A stretch of DNA of 64,000 bases. Source: Photorhabdus cinerea (GTDB lineage Bacteria; Pseudomonadota; Gammaproteobacteria; Enterobacterales; Enterobacteriaceae). This document shows, one piece after another, positions 36,335-45,700 of the stretch. Numbering within the stretch: the first letter of the stretch is position 1; every line of letters starts with the position of its first letter. The DNA lies in the NCBI RefSeq assembly GCF_011189575.1, contig NZ_PUJW01000010.1, positions 1-64,000 of the forward strand, read 5' to 3'. The notes beneath the pieces are model-generated. The model saw nothing but the letters and a program-made list of their open reading frames with translations. It was not told the DNA's origin and did no database searches. The position numbers and the translations under genes were made by a program.

Positions 36335-36670
36335 TTAACAACCAAATTTACCCAATGTTGCTTCCGCAATCGGGATATATTGGTCTGTTAATTTATTAAT
36401 ATTAATCTTGGTTACAGGGGAACAACAATCAAGGAAAAACCAGTTTATCGGTGTATCCAATATTGAAGCTATCTGCACCAAATGGGACAAATTAATTCGG
36501 TTTATCCCCCTCTCATAACGTGAGAGTTGTTGTTGGCTAATACCAATTTGTCCCGCCAATTTTACTGCGGTCATACCTAATTCTTTCCTTCTTTTCTGAA
36601 TACGCTTCCCTACTAATAGATGATCTTGTTTCATTTTCAACCTAGCCTTTAGCTTAAAAAAACACCCCAT
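36335..36670 (-). CDS. MrpJ-like XRE-family regulator at the end of the fimbrial operon
   Basis: Protein of up to 111 aa with an XRE helix-turn-helix: GKRIQKRRKELGMTAVKLAG, GISQQQLSRYERG. MrpJ in Proteus is the last gene of the MR/P operon and represses motility when fimbriae are made; the same place and size suggest the same role. The first ATG (36670) directly follows the adhesin stop. Met13 (36634), preceded by AGGTT, is an alternative start. Confidence 0.8.
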   Translation of the reverse strand: MGCFFKLKARLKMKQDHLLVGKRIQKRRKELGMTAVKLAGQIGISQQQLSRYERGINRINLSHLVQIASILDTPINWFFLDCCSPVTKININKLTDQYIPIAEATLGKFGC

Positions 36671-37486
36671 TTATGGCATTGCCAAAATAATTGCTCCTGA
36701 TCCTGAGAATGGTCCGGCTTCCACTCTGCCGTTTTTCTGTAAAATCGATTTCACTGTAACGGGTACATTTCCTCCAGCCGGTACAAAAATAGGAACACCT
36801 TGTTCGCCTTTTCGGTCATTTAATAATAATTGAGCTTTCAAGCTCCCATCACCTCTCAAAGGTACAACTCCCCTATCTGGCCCAGTCGCGGTCACGACAA
36901 TATTCATATCCCGATTACAAGTGACATTGATATTTTCAGATCTGGTTGCACCTTCCAATTTTGCTTCATCAATGTTGCCGTAGTTAAGTTCAACTGATCC
37001 TTCGCTGACCTGACAAAAACCAATCGGCGGGGGTGCAATACCACATAAAGAACCAGGCAACAGCCCTCCCCTAAAACCATTGCGATCTGTTTCATAAAAT
37101 AGCCCGACACATTCTTGGTGAGACTGAATCGCCGGACCAACATGTTTTGCAATCCCAGTGATCGGAAAACTTGTTTGTTTCAATATCTCCTTCTGAACTT
37201 GTTTCATTGTCCGGTATCTTTCTACACGAATATTGAATAGCCTAAATGGTTGCCCTGAATAACCATTTACATTATGACGATGGTTAATCGATATCCAACA
37301 GGCAGAATAGCCATAACAAGGATTTGGCGTAAAATCGTCTTCTTCATCCCAGCGTTCAATGACAAAGGTATAATATGCATTCGTCGGAATACCTTCAGAT
37401 TTAGTGATATACGAAAATATTGACGCCACAGCCTCTGATGAGAACAGCGATAAAAGCACCAAACAAACAGGGAATAACTTTTTCAT
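36671..37486 (-). CDS. MrpH-like fimbrial tip adhesin
   Basis: Two-domain adhesin of 271 aa (MrpH of Proteus about 275) with a signal peptide (1-21). Residues about 22-150 form the receptor-binding domain, about 155-271 the pilin domain (CQVSEGSVELNYGNIDEA...). MrpH is reported to bind zinc through three His; here H69 and H71 in SINHRHNVNG and a third, H115 or H123, could match. It probably sits at the fibre tip. It lies just before the regulator gene, as in mrp. Confidence 0.75.
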   Translation of the reverse strand: MKKLFPVCLVLLSLFSSEAVASIFSYITKSEGIPTNAYYTFVIERWDEEDDFTPNPCYGYSACWISINHRHNVNGYSGQPFRLFNIRVERYRTMKQVQKEILKQTSFPITGIAKHVGPAIQSHQECVGLFYETDRNGFRGGLLPGSLCGIAPPPIGFCQVSEGSVELNYGNIDEAKLEGATRSENINVTCNRDMNIVVTATGPDRGVVPLRGDGSLKAQLLLNDRKGEQGVPIFVPAGGNVPVTVKSILQKNGRVEAGPFSGSGAIILAMP

Positions 37487-37510
37487 TTAAGTTACCTAAT
37501 AATAGTGCAA

Positions 37511-38056
37511 TTAGTCATAATCCAGATTAAACGTTGCAACAGCATGAAATGCACCACGCTTAATCGTCTGATTGGCGATTGCCGCCGGTTCAGCCTGCAC
37601 ATACGCTTTCAATACAATCAAGGTTTCACCCTCTTTTAGCGGATATGTATCCCCTTCTTTATTCAGCAGCAACCGTTTGCCTTCAGCCGTTTCCATACCA
37701 ATAGCAATCCCGGAAGCCTGACTACCCGCTCCTAACGCTAATAGACCCGGTAATTGTGTATTCTCTGTGCCACTGAATGTCAGCTTAATAGATTTCCCTA
37801 CACTGATATCGCATCCAGATAGCCTTAGCTGAAAAGGCTCGCTATTAGTCCGGCCATGCTGGTACAAGTATTTTTCGGCAATGGTTCCAAAATCGAGTTT
37901 GATGTCTTCGTCACCCGCTTGAATCGTGCAAGGTTCTTCAACTAATGCACCATAAAAACGCATATTATCCTCCGCCTGTACCACCTGATTGCAGTAGACC
38001 GTGGTAGCAATAACCATAAAACCAACACGCAACACGAATAACTTAAAATATTTCAT
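37511..38056 (-). CDS. Minor fimbrial subunit (extra relative to mrp)
   Basis: Pilin-fold subunit of 181 aa with a signal peptide. The first pilin Cys is in EEPCTIQAGDEDIKLDFG and the second in LSGCDISVGKSI; it ends FNLDYD as chaperone-usher subunits do. ATG 38056 with AAGGGA upstream is preferred over GTG 38071. A subunit here, between the G-like and H-like genes, has no obvious mrp counterpart by order. Confidence 0.75.
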   Translation of the reverse strand: MKYFKLFVLRVGFMVIATTVYCNQVVQAEDNMRFYGALVEEPCTIQAGDEDIKLDFGTIAEKYLYQHGRTNSEPFQLRLSGCDISVGKSIKLTFSGTENTQLPGLLALGAGSQASGIAIGMETAEGKRLLLNKEGDTYPLKEGETLIVLKAYVQAEPAAIANQTIKRGAFHAVATFNLDYD

Positions 38057-38067
38057 TGGGTTCCCTT

Positions 38068-38559
38068 TCACTGGTATTCCGCCAGTAATGTCGCCGTTAC
38101 TTCAAACTCCCCTTCCGGCAATGTACTTCCCGGCCTTTTCACGGGTACAGCCTGTATTACCGGCTGTTTCTGTGATGTAACTGGAATTCGCTTGTTAAGC
38201 GTGAATGCTTTGCCATCCAAAGTCAGACGGATGCCCAAATTAGTGATATTGGTTTTCAAGGCGGCATCATCAAATGAGGTTTGTGGTCCAATCACGGTCA
38301 ATCCTAAACTCCAGCCGGAGGTATTAGGCACACATACCAATTGATAATTCACTGGCTGGGTATAATTCACCCCATCCACCTTATGTATTCCAACATTGTG
38401 ACCAAAATAAACATCAATCATATTGCCGTCATTAATAACGCAAGGGGGTGGTTCAAGTAATGTGCCGTGAAACCACATATTATCTGCTGCCTGCCCCGGC
38501 ATTACACTGATCAAACCCAGGCAAACAGTCCAAAAAGCACGATAAATCAAGTGATTCAT
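38068..38559 (-). CDS. Minor fimbrial subunit, MrpG-like
   Basis: Subunit of 163 aa. Signal peptide ends at GQAA; PPPCVINDGNMIDVYFG and VDGVNYTQPVNYQLVC give the two pilin cysteines; ends LAEYQ. It closely resembles its upstream neighbour, so the two look like a tandem duplication. Start ATG 38559, with AGGAG 6 nt upstream, is preferred over the frame opening at 38586. Confidence 0.8.
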   Translation of the reverse strand: MNHLIYRAFWTVCLGLISVMPGQAADNMWFHGTLLEPPPCVINDGNMIDVYFGHNVGIHKVDGVNYTQPVNYQLVCVPNTSGWSLGLTVIGPQTSFDDAALKTNITNLGIRLTLDGKAFTLNKRIPVTSQKQPVIQAVPVKRPGSTLPEGEFEVTATLLAEYQ

Positions 38560-38572
38560 CCGTATCTCCTGT

Positions 38573-39139
38573 TCACTGGTACTCAACCATCATCGTGGCT
38601 CCAGCGCCAAAACTGCCGCCTTTCAATACCGCAGTCATCTCTTTTACTGGCACCGCATGGAGTTCAGGAAAATTGGGATAAGTGAATTTCATCCAGTCAT
38701 TCACGGGTAATTTCCGTCCGTTATGAATAACAGCAACCCCAAGCCCAGCATGATTAGTTTTTAATGCTGTCCGATCAAAACTGGCAGTGTTGCCCGATAT
38801 CATCATTTTCATGGCATTGGCCGGCATCTTTTCGCACGTCACCGTGTATTTAACTGGCTTCATGTAATTGACCCCATCAATCTGGGTAATCATCACTTCA
38901 CCAAAATCCACATCAATGGTATTACCATTATTAATCTCACAAGGTGGGGGAGCGATAACAACCCCATAAATGTTGACCGGTGTTTTACCTGAAGGATCGT
39001 TTATCGGTATTGCCGCTACATTTATCCTTTTTGTCGGTAAATCAGCCAGAGCACTGACACTTAGCAAACCACCAAGCAGTAATATGCTCAGTTTTTTGTG
39101 CCGGCAATACGGTCTTTTTATTAGCGGGGACCTAATCAT
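38573..39139 (-). CDS. Minor fimbrial subunit, MrpF/G-like
   Basis: Subunit of 188 aa with a signal peptide (ends SALA). APPPCEINNGNTIDVDFGEV, IDGVNYMKPVKYTVTC and the ending MMVEYQ are shared with the next gene. Overlaps the upstream subunit gene by 8 nt; AGGGTG ribosome site. Probably a fibre-tip adaptor. Confidence 0.8.
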   Translation of the reverse strand: MIRSPLIKRPYCRHKKLSILLLGGLLSVSALADLPTKRINVAAIPINDPSGKTPVNIYGVVIAPPPCEINNGNTIDVDFGEVMITQIDGVNYMKPVKYTVTCEKMPANAMKMMISGNTASFDRTALKTNHAGLGVAVIHNGRKLPVNDWMKFTYPNFPELHAVPVKEMTAVLKGGSFGAGATMMVEYQ

Positions 39140-39725
39140 AATTCACCCTGAAATCGACAACTGCCCGGTATTGCCCGGTTCCCAGAGCTCTCGGCGTCCG
39201 TACCGGCGTCACGTAATATTCCAGACTATCCTGTCCCACCGCGACAAAATGCGGACGCCCTCGTTCCCCCAACCGGATATCATTATTCTCAGTATCCGTT
39301 ATCTGTAACCCCAGCCCGGAAATCCCCATCACTCGTACCAGATGAGGATAATCCCGATCCGCTGGTGCCACAAAACTCACCGTCACCACCGGCTGCAAAT
39401 GACTCCACGTCAGATTACCTGTCCGTGTATCACGTACTGCTCCTTTAGTCCTCAGACAGTCACGGAACTTCAATGTAAATGGTATCGATGTGCCTTTATC
39501 CCCTGGTCGGCGTAAATCACTATTCGGCGTCATCCCCAGATTCACTTCCTGCCATTCAGAGGTCATCTCCAGATGACATGCTGCCTCAGTCAGCATACCA
39601 AACACATGTAATTCACCATGGTGACCATTTAGATCCACTGCCCGCTTATCCACCGCTTGACTCACCGTCACGGGTATCAGCAGAATTGCCAACACCAGCA
39701 CACAGCCAGTCCGTGTTATATTCAT
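39132..39725 (-). CDS. Minor fimbrial subunit, MrpE-like
   Basis: Subunit of 197 aa with a signal peptide (ends SQA). Two Cys (ACHLEM, DCLRTKG) and ending VDFRVNYD. The frame opens at 39788, but ATG 39725 has AGGGAGA upstream and starts directly on the signal peptide, so it is preferred. Richer in GC than nearby genes. Confidence 0.78.
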   Translation of the reverse strand: MNITRTGCVLVLAILLIPVTVSQAVDKRAVDLNGHHGELHVFGMLTEAACHLEMTSEWQEVNLGMTPNSDLRRPGDKGTSIPFTLKFRDCLRTKGAVRDTRTGNLTWSHLQPVVTVSFVAPADRDYPHLVRVMGISGLGLQITDTENNDIRLGERGRPHFVAVGQDSLEYYVTPVRTPRALGTGQYRAVVDFRVNYD

Positions 39726-39747
39726 GGTCTCTCCCTCGCTTCGCCCA

Positions 39748-40497
39748 TCACGACGAACGCTTAGCCACCTGACAATGGTCCCCTGCACAACTAAAAGTCA
39801 GTTGTGGTCGGCCTCCATAATCATTGATATACGTTAACACTGGCGCACTCCCCAGTGCCCTCGCACTACCGCTCAACACCGCACTGCTTTTGGGTGCCAC
39901 CATCAATGGCTGAAAACCTGTCACAGTCTGTCCCTTAAGTTGGTTCGACGCATCCACTACGGTGATGTAATACGGTGTCGGGTTATTTACCTGATACTGG
40001 TCACCCTGCCGCGTTAGTGTCATTTTCTCCTGCCATGGGTTACCCAGATCGACGCGGTTAGCAAAAATCGCTTTTGGTCGGTAGAACAGTTTTATCCGGG
40101 TTTGCAACGCAATCTGTAATGTGTTCGGTTTCTTGCTACGTGGCGGAATCTCACGCAGGTTAAAATAGAACAGACTCTCCCGATCCTGTGGTAACTGCAC
40201 CGTTGTTGGCAATGACTGTATTTTCACCTGGCTCCTCGCTCCCGGTTCAACCCGCTGTACTGGCGGTGTCACCACTAACGGACCATTGATTTTGTTGCCC
40301 TGTTCATCCTCTATCCAACCCTGAGCCAAATACGGCAACTCCTTGTTCTGGTTGCTGATGTCCATACTGGTGGATTTGTCCTCACCATTGAACACTATCC
40401 TGGTACGATCCAGCGCAATGGCTGCCATTGCTTCACTGACCACTGATAGACTCAGAGCCGCGATCGTTGCTGCATTTATCATGTTCTTCAATTTCAT
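39748..40497 (-). CDS. Periplasmic fimbrial chaperone, MrpD/PapD-like
   Basis: Chaperone of about 249 aa with a signal peptide (ends AMA). Two Ig-like domains: IALDRTRIVFNGEDKSTSMD and the subunit-binding RESLFYFNLREIPPRS in the first, a C-terminal domain ending with a Cys pair (FSCAGDHC). It delivers subunits to the usher by donor-strand complementation. Start Met11 (40497) gives a clean signal peptide; the frame extends to 40527. Confidence 0.87.
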   Translation of the reverse strand: MKLKNMINAATIAALSLSVVSEAMAAIALDRTRIVFNGEDKSTSMDISNQNKELPYLAQGWIEDEQGNKINGPLVVTPPVQRVEPGARSQVKIQSLPTTVQLPQDRESLFYFNLREIPPRSKKPNTLQIALQTRIKLFYRPKAIFANRVDLGNPWQEKMTLTRQGDQYQVNNPTPYYITVVDASNQLKGQTVTGFQPLMVAPKSSAVLSGSARALGSAPVLTYINDYGGRPQLTFSCAGDHCQVAKRSS

Positions 40498-40534
40498 GCT
40501 CAAGTACTCATTCTCAGAATATGTCATTTCAGAA

Positions 40535-43141
40535 TTAGTTAAGGGTCGCCGCCATCAGTTCTGACGACGACGACACGGTATTCGTACTGTGGTCGTTATT
40601 ACTGCTGGTCAACTGGCACAGCAGCAACAACGAAGCCATCTCTTCTACTGCCGGTAACTTATGTGGCAACTCAATCACACACTGCACTTCACCATCCCAA
40701 CGCACATCCAGCTTCTCACCCGGATTTATCCCGCTCAGGTAGGTACTCCCACCATCATTGACGATACCAATTTCCCGTTTATCCTTATTCAGCACTGTCG
40801 CACCAAACGGTGGCGTACTCCCATCTGACAGACGGATCAATCCCATTGCCTTCTCCCCAGATATCACCTGGAATTTACGGTAACCAATTGCGCCTTCCGT
40901 CAGTGTTGCCTGTTGTACTGAACGTATTGCCTCCACATTGTCGGGCAGTTTGTTCAAATCAATGCTCGCACTGTTGCGGTAGTAGTTATTCACGTCAGGA
41001 ATCACCGCCTTACCGAACATATTGGTATGGGCTATCGCGCCAAAACCTTTCACCGGTACACCCCCCACACCCTCAGTATCCACCATTAAGCGAGTCGTCC
41101 CCGGCATATTGATGCGGTGCAGTGCCGCTCCTTCCGTTGTAGCGGTCACTCCTCCCTGAACAGAAAGTGCTGCCGTGGTGTAACGTCCATCCTGATAACT
41201 CGCACTTGTCGTCAATTGGGCGCGGTCACCGTAATGAGTGAAGTAACCGTTAGCCGCCGCCTTGCCGTCAATACTGGTACCGGCCGCTAAACGATAGTTA
41301 TTGTTCTCATTAATCCGCCCGTAATAACCAACTGTGTTGGAATTACCTCTCCGATTGACCATTGCGTTATAGCTGATAGTTCCTGAATGTCCCCACGGCA
41401 AGGACAACGTCAAATACATGCCATCGTCATTCTTACCTTCATATTTATTACGATAAGCCGACAGATTCAGGTTAATATTCTTAAAGGTTCCAATATCAAA
41501 ATAACGCGATACAGATAAGTTATAGCGATCATTATTCGGCCGATTCCAGTAAGTCTGATGGCTGTAGTTCAGGTAGGTGCTGATATCCAAAGTCGTGAAC
41601 TGTTTATTCAGCATGATGTTATAAAGTTCTTTTCCACTCTCTGCATCACCATCGTGATAACGGCGATCCAGATATTGACTCATGCTCATGAAATCACGCT
41701 CCGAGAAGCGATAACCAGCAAAAGTCACCTGGCTGTCATACTCCTCAAAACGTTTGGAATAACTCAGGCGATAAGACCCTCCTATCAGGGTTTGATCCTC
41801 ATCCGGTAAATGAGCACGGGATTCGGTGACGTCAAAGGAAAGTGCACCGAAGGCCATCAGATCACGCCCTAGCCCCAGCGACAATGCGTTATAATCTCCA
41901 GCACCCAATATCCCGCCATAGAGTGACCAACCGTTATTTATCCCCCAGGAGAACTCCCCGACACCAAAACCTTTGCCCTCACTGTGATGCTTCCAATTGG
42001 TCGGCTTACCCGCTGCCAGTTTGTACTGCACACGGCCAGGACGGGTCAGGTAAGGAATACTTGCGGTATCAATTTGAAACTCTTGTACACCACCATCCTG
42101 CTCTTCCACTCGCACATCCAGTTTGCCACTGACCGCATCATTAATATCCTGAATACGGAATGGACCCGGCGCAACCTGAGTCTCATACAACACCCGCCCT
42201 TGTTGACGAATGGTTACTTTAGCATTCGTTTTCGCCACACCTGTCACCTCCGGCGCATAACCCCGAAGATTCGGTGGCAACATATTGTCATCAGTTACCA
42301 AACTCACCCCGGTAAAACGGAAGCTGTCAAAGATACCTGAATTGAGATAATCCTCACCCAGCATCAGCTTGGCCTGCAAATGGGGTATCGCCCGGTACAT
42401 GTAGTAACGGCTCCAGTCCCAATTCTTCTCTGTGCTACCTGCCCGGCCAGTGACGTGGTTATATTGTGCCTGCCAGTCCGCCCGTAGACGCCATGCCCCA
42501 AGGTTTATTCCGGTTGTACCATTGGCGCTAACATTCTGATTTTTGTTTCCCTTAGCCAGTTTGGATACTTGGGCGTTGACGTTGTAATCAAACAACATCC
42601 CCAATATTCCCTCATCCCAACGCGACGGCGGGTCCCAATCTGGCGAGCTATATTCAAGATAAGCCTGCGGTACGCTCAGATATAACGTATCGCTGCCCAA
42701 ATCTCCACGCACCACCATGCCGGGTAGCGTTTTAACCTCCAGACATTGTTCGTTATTCCACCAAGTGATCTTTGATTCCCATTCCGCCCGCAGCCCCAGT
42801 TGTTTCACCAAATCAGGCGATAGACATGCCACACTTCCCCTCAGATCATCTGGTGGGGCCATAAAAGTCACCGGCATCTCCGACAATTCACTTTTATTCA
42901 GACGTACCATCATCTGGTAATCCCCTGGCATGATATAACCAGCACGGGAAAATTCTTTTAAGTCAATTCGCGAACGATCCTGAACATCTAATACATCCGT
43001 ATTAAATTCAATTTCTTCTTCCGCATACGCAACATGCGTACCCATCAAAGCGAACAATACCAAAACAGTAAGAGATTTCAGGACATACCGAACCGAGACC
43101 ACCCTGTCATATTCAGCGGTCAAATCCAAAAACAAAGCCAT
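40535..43141 (-). CDS. Outer-membrane fimbrial usher, MrpC/PapC-like
   Basis: Usher of 868 aa, the usual length (PapC about 840). Signal region, N-terminal chaperone-binding domain starting IEFNTDVLDVQDRSRIDL, 24-strand barrel with plug (TGVAKTNAKVTIRQQGRVLY), and two C-terminal domains with a late Cys. It assembles and exports the fibre. Placed 19 nt after the B subunit gene. Confidence 0.93.
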   Translation of the reverse strand: MALFLDLTAEYDRVVSVRYVLKSLTVLVLFALMGTHVAYAEEEIEFNTDVLDVQDRSRIDLKEFSRAGYIMPGDYQMMVRLNKSELSEMPVTFMAPPDDLRGSVACLSPDLVKQLGLRAEWESKITWWNNEQCLEVKTLPGMVVRGDLGSDTLYLSVPQAYLEYSSPDWDPPSRWDEGILGMLFDYNVNAQVSKLAKGNKNQNVSANGTTGINLGAWRLRADWQAQYNHVTGRAGSTEKNWDWSRYYMYRAIPHLQAKLMLGEDYLNSGIFDSFRFTGVSLVTDDNMLPPNLRGYAPEVTGVAKTNAKVTIRQQGRVLYETQVAPGPFRIQDINDAVSGKLDVRVEEQDGGVQEFQIDTASIPYLTRPGRVQYKLAAGKPTNWKHHSEGKGFGVGEFSWGINNGWSLYGGILGAGDYNALSLGLGRDLMAFGALSFDVTESRAHLPDEDQTLIGGSYRLSYSKRFEEYDSQVTFAGYRFSERDFMSMSQYLDRRYHDGDAESGKELYNIMLNKQFTTLDISTYLNYSHQTYWNRPNNDRYNLSVSRYFDIGTFKNINLNLSAYRNKYEGKNDDGMYLTLSLPWGHSGTISYNAMVNRRGNSNTVGYYGRINENNNYRLAAGTSIDGKAAANGYFTHYGDRAQLTTSASYQDGRYTTAALSVQGGVTATTEGAALHRINMPGTTRLMVDTEGVGGVPVKGFGAIAHTNMFGKAVIPDVNNYYRNSASIDLNKLPDNVEAIRSVQQATLTEGAIGYRKFQVISGEKAMGLIRLSDGSTPPFGATVLNKDKREIGIVNDGGSTYLSGINPGEKLDVRWDGEVQCVIELPHKLPAVEEMASLLLLCQLTSSNNDHSTNTVSSSSELMAATLN

Positions 43142-43160
43142 AACATTCTCTGATCGGTGA

Positions 43161-43712
43161 TTAGTAATAATCCAGCCTGAACCGAACGGTGGTTCGATAC
43201 TGCCCCGCCTGCAATAACTGGTGATTACCCACCAAACGCATCGCGTAATTAAGAGTCATGTGCCCTTCCTGTAAAACTCCAACCGGTAGTGGGGTTCCGG
43301 GATAAGCCTGATTGCCCTGTATGTCAGTAATTTGCAACGCTACACCTTGTGTCACACCGTATAACAGGAAATTGTTGCCATCCGGCACACCATCAAACGT
43401 CACCTGAAAGTGGCGCAAATCCGGTTTACCCGATGTAGCAGGGGTAAGTACACAGTTAATCAAACGGATGGAAAAGGGACGCTCCGGCCCCTGTCCGTCA
43501 CGTATCACCCGGTTTACAGGAATAGTGACCAACTCAATCGTCTGGTCACGACTACCTGCGTCAATAGCACAGGCCGTATCAATGATGGCTCCTTGCATGC
43601 TAACGCGGCCATACCCTTGTGTTCCTCGTGGAGCAGTCACTTCAACAGCACCAACAATGCAGGAAAACATTAGCAGGCAGGGCACCATAACAACGGCAAC
43701 ATATCGGCTCAT
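43161..43712 (-). CDS. Fimbrial subunit, MrpB-like (possible anchor)
   Basis: Subunit of 183 aa with a signal peptide. Pilin Cys in IIDTACAIDAGSRDQTIEL and LINCVLTPA; ends VRFRLDYY. In mrp operons the second gene encodes the putative fibre terminator, which fits its place between the major subunit and the usher. GGAGGAA ribosome site. Confidence 0.8.
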   Translation of the reverse strand: MSRYVAVVMVPCLLMFSCIVGAVEVTAPRGTQGYGRVSMQGAIIDTACAIDAGSRDQTIELVTIPVNRVIRDGQGPERPFSIRLINCVLTPATSGKPDLRHFQVTFDGVPDGNNFLLYGVTQGVALQITDIQGNQAYPGTPLPVGVLQEGHMTLNYAMRLVGNHQLLQAGQYRTTVRFRLDYY

Positions 43713-43747
43713 GATATTCCTCCAGCTAAACCCAATACCTTTGATTA

Positions 43748-43775
43748 GGAAACGCCTACTCCCTTAAACGTTTCC
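43748..43775 (-). other. Hairpin between major pilin and B gene
   Basis: Stem GGAAACG/CGTTTCC with a 14-nt loop and no T run, in the 77-nt gap after the major pilin gene. It could attenuate or stabilise so that the major subunit is made in excess. Confidence 0.5.
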
Positions 43776-43789
43776 ATGCATGAAAAGAG

Positions 43790-44329
43790 TTATTGGTAAG
43801 CCAGTTGGAAATTGGCAATGCCAGTGAATTCACCCGGAACAATTGCATCAGGTGTTGTATCGCCCTGAAGATAAGCAGCAAAGTTTAGATCATTATTACC
43901 ATCATGCAGCGCTACAGCTGGAGAAGGCGTACCCAGTTTGATCTTATTACCACCCGCATCAGTAATCGCAATGCCGGCACCTTTAGCAGTCCCTTCGATA
44001 CCCAACAGACCATCACCGCCAACTATATTGGATTTGGCACCAACAAATGTCGTTGTCACTGTACTTATCGTGTCGGTAGTACAGTTCTCTAAAGAAATTT
44101 TGAATAACTTAGAGGGAGAACGGCCACCGTTTTTCAAAGATGCGTTAGAAATAGCGCCCATTGGTACAACCTGATCAACCGTTTCCGGTGTGATAGAACA
44201 AGGTGCATCAATGATAGAACCAGTAAAAGTCACAGTTCCATGACCTTGACTAGGGTTAGCTGCGTTAACAGAACCCGCAGCTAAAGCCACACCCAATCCC
44301 AGAGCCATAACCAATTTATTCAATTTCAT
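43790..44329 (-). CDS. Major fimbrial subunit, MrpA-like
   Basis: Type 1-like pilin of 179 aa with a signal peptide (ends VNA). GHGTVTFTGSIIDAPCSI, LENCTTDTIS, and the ending GIANFQLAYQ are standard pilin features. First gene of the operon, just downstream of the invertible element, so its transcription should depend on orientation. The operon matches mrp (Proteus) and the mrf/mad operons of Photorhabdus in layout; I cannot tell which named Photorhabdus locus this is. Confidence 0.9.
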   Translation of the reverse strand: MKLNKLVMALGLGVALAAGSVNAANPSQGHGTVTFTGSIIDAPCSITPETVDQVVPMGAISNASLKNGGRSPSKLFKISLENCTTDTISTVTTTFVGAKSNIVGGDGLLGIEGTAKGAGIAITDAGGNKIKLGTPSPAVALHDGNNDLNFAAYLQGDTTPDAIVPGEFTGIANFQLAYQ

Positions 44330-44460
44330 GTAAGTTAATTCCTTGAATTTAAGGATAAAACACCCATAACCATAAAAAAATAGCAGTGCAGGATTTCAAC
44401 TCCATGCACCAGATATCCAGCGCAAAATAGGGTTTCAAAATCTCGGATTAATATTTTTTA

Positions 44461-44779
44461 AAACCAAACAAAATGCACCAAACTGTTTTATTTGGTTAAA
44501 AATACTAAACATTAATAATAATTAAAAATAATTATCCAAAATTTAATTAAATTTTGAATTTATAATCTGAGTCATTAACTAATATCTGATTGAATTCAGA
44601 TGAACCAACTATTTTTTTACAATCAATAAATCATAAAATATGAAAAATAGTAAAAAATACTGAAAAAACTATCTATATTATAAATAGTTAAATATTGGCA
44701 ATCTGGCATTACACAAAATTTGACTTAAGAGGTGGTTTTGTAGGAACATATTTACAGTTTGGTGCATTCTGTTTAGTTT
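44461..44779. promoter_or_regulatory. Invertible fimbrial promoter element with 25-bp inverted repeats
   Basis: Left repeat 44461-44485 and right repeat 44755-44779 are inverted copies matching at 23 of 25 positions; the conserved core is AATGCACCAAACTG. They enclose 269 bp of very AT-rich DNA between the major pilin gene and the recombinase gene, the layout of the MrpI switch. The promoter direction could not be decided: TATAAT-like boxes occur on both strands without a clear -35. Confidence 0.88.
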
Positions 44780-45014
44780 CTTTTTATTACCCAATAGTTT
44801 CCAAATATATAATTACAAAGCTTACAAGCTGATATTTTCTATTACAAAATGACTATTTATGACTATCTGAAAACGGTATTTATAGATTTTGTCCAAAATA
44901 AATAGAATTACCAGCCAATAATTTTATAAAAGTTCTATCAACTGATATATTCCGGTAGATTAATATTATTTTCTACCCATAACTATCTGCTCAAATTTCA
45001 CAGGAACTATTTTC

Positions 45015-45590
45015 ATGAAGAAGCGTAAATTCTTAACCAGACATGAAATTGATGCGATTTTAGAAAAAGCACGTCAGGGTCGTCATGCTGAACGGGATTA
45101 CTGCATGTTACTCATGTGCTTCATTCATGGGTTTAGAGTCAGTGAGCTATGCAATCTAACACTATCCGATCTTGATCTTAGCTCGGAAATTATTCATGTC
45201 AGGCGATTAAAAGGGGGATTATCAACAACACACCCATTAGTACCCGAAGAACTTAATGCATTAAATCAATGGCTTAATATCAGAAAGAGCTGGCGAGAAT
45301 CAGATACATCGTGGGTCTTTTTATCACAAAAATCAGGCGCTATTTCACGCCAACAAGTTTATGGTTTATTAAAGCGCTATGGCAGGCAAGCATTAATCAG
45401 TATTTCACCTCATCCACATATGTTAAGACATGCCTGCGGTTATGCTCTCGCTGATCTGGGAAGGGATACACGCCTTATTCAAGATTATCTCGGTCACCGC
45501 AATATATCCCATACCGTTATTTATACAGCAAGCAATGTAAAACGGTTCTCCAGAATATGGGAAGTTCCTGCAAAAAGGCTACTCGATTAA
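45015..45590 (+). CDS. MrpI/FimE-type site-specific tyrosine recombinase
   Basis: Recombinase of 191 aa, the length of FimB/FimE/MrpI. Catalytic residues visible: Arg in HGFRVSEL, HMLRH (His/Arg), LGHRN (His) and Tyr in HTVIYTAS. It would invert the 319-bp element whose near end is 235 bp upstream, switching the fimbrial operon on and off. Divergent from the operon and followed by its own terminator. Confidence 0.92.
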   Translation: MKKRKFLTRHEIDAILEKARQGRHAERDYCMLLMCFIHGFRVSELCNLTLSDLDLSSEIIHVRRLKGGLSTTHPLVPEELNALNQWLNIRKSWRESDTSWVFLSQKSGAISRQQVYGLLKRYGRQALISISPHPHMLRHACGYALADLGRDTRLIQDYLGHRNISHTVIYTASNVKRFSRIWEVPAKRLLD

Positions 45591-45666
45591 AATATCTATT
45601 TTGATAAAAGACATTGTAATATAAGCGGTTATTCATCTTAAAACCCCAAAATATCATTTAATTATT

Positions 45667-45700
45667 AAAAATCCTCGTCCATACATTGATGAGGATTTTT
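45667..45700 (+). terminator. Intrinsic terminator of the recombinase gene
   Basis: 10-bp stem AAAAATCCTC/GAGGATTTTT with a 14-nt loop and T-rich tail. Confidence 0.8.

Noticed and set aside
44486..44754. Calling the switch ON or OFF
   Set aside because: TATAAT-like boxes occur on both strands in very AT-rich DNA, and no -35 box settles the direction.
36335..45590. Naming the fimbrial genes madA-K or mrfA-J
   Set aside because: The layout fits both Photorhabdus operons, and the genome type carries several fimbrial loci. Without comparison the symbol would be a guess.
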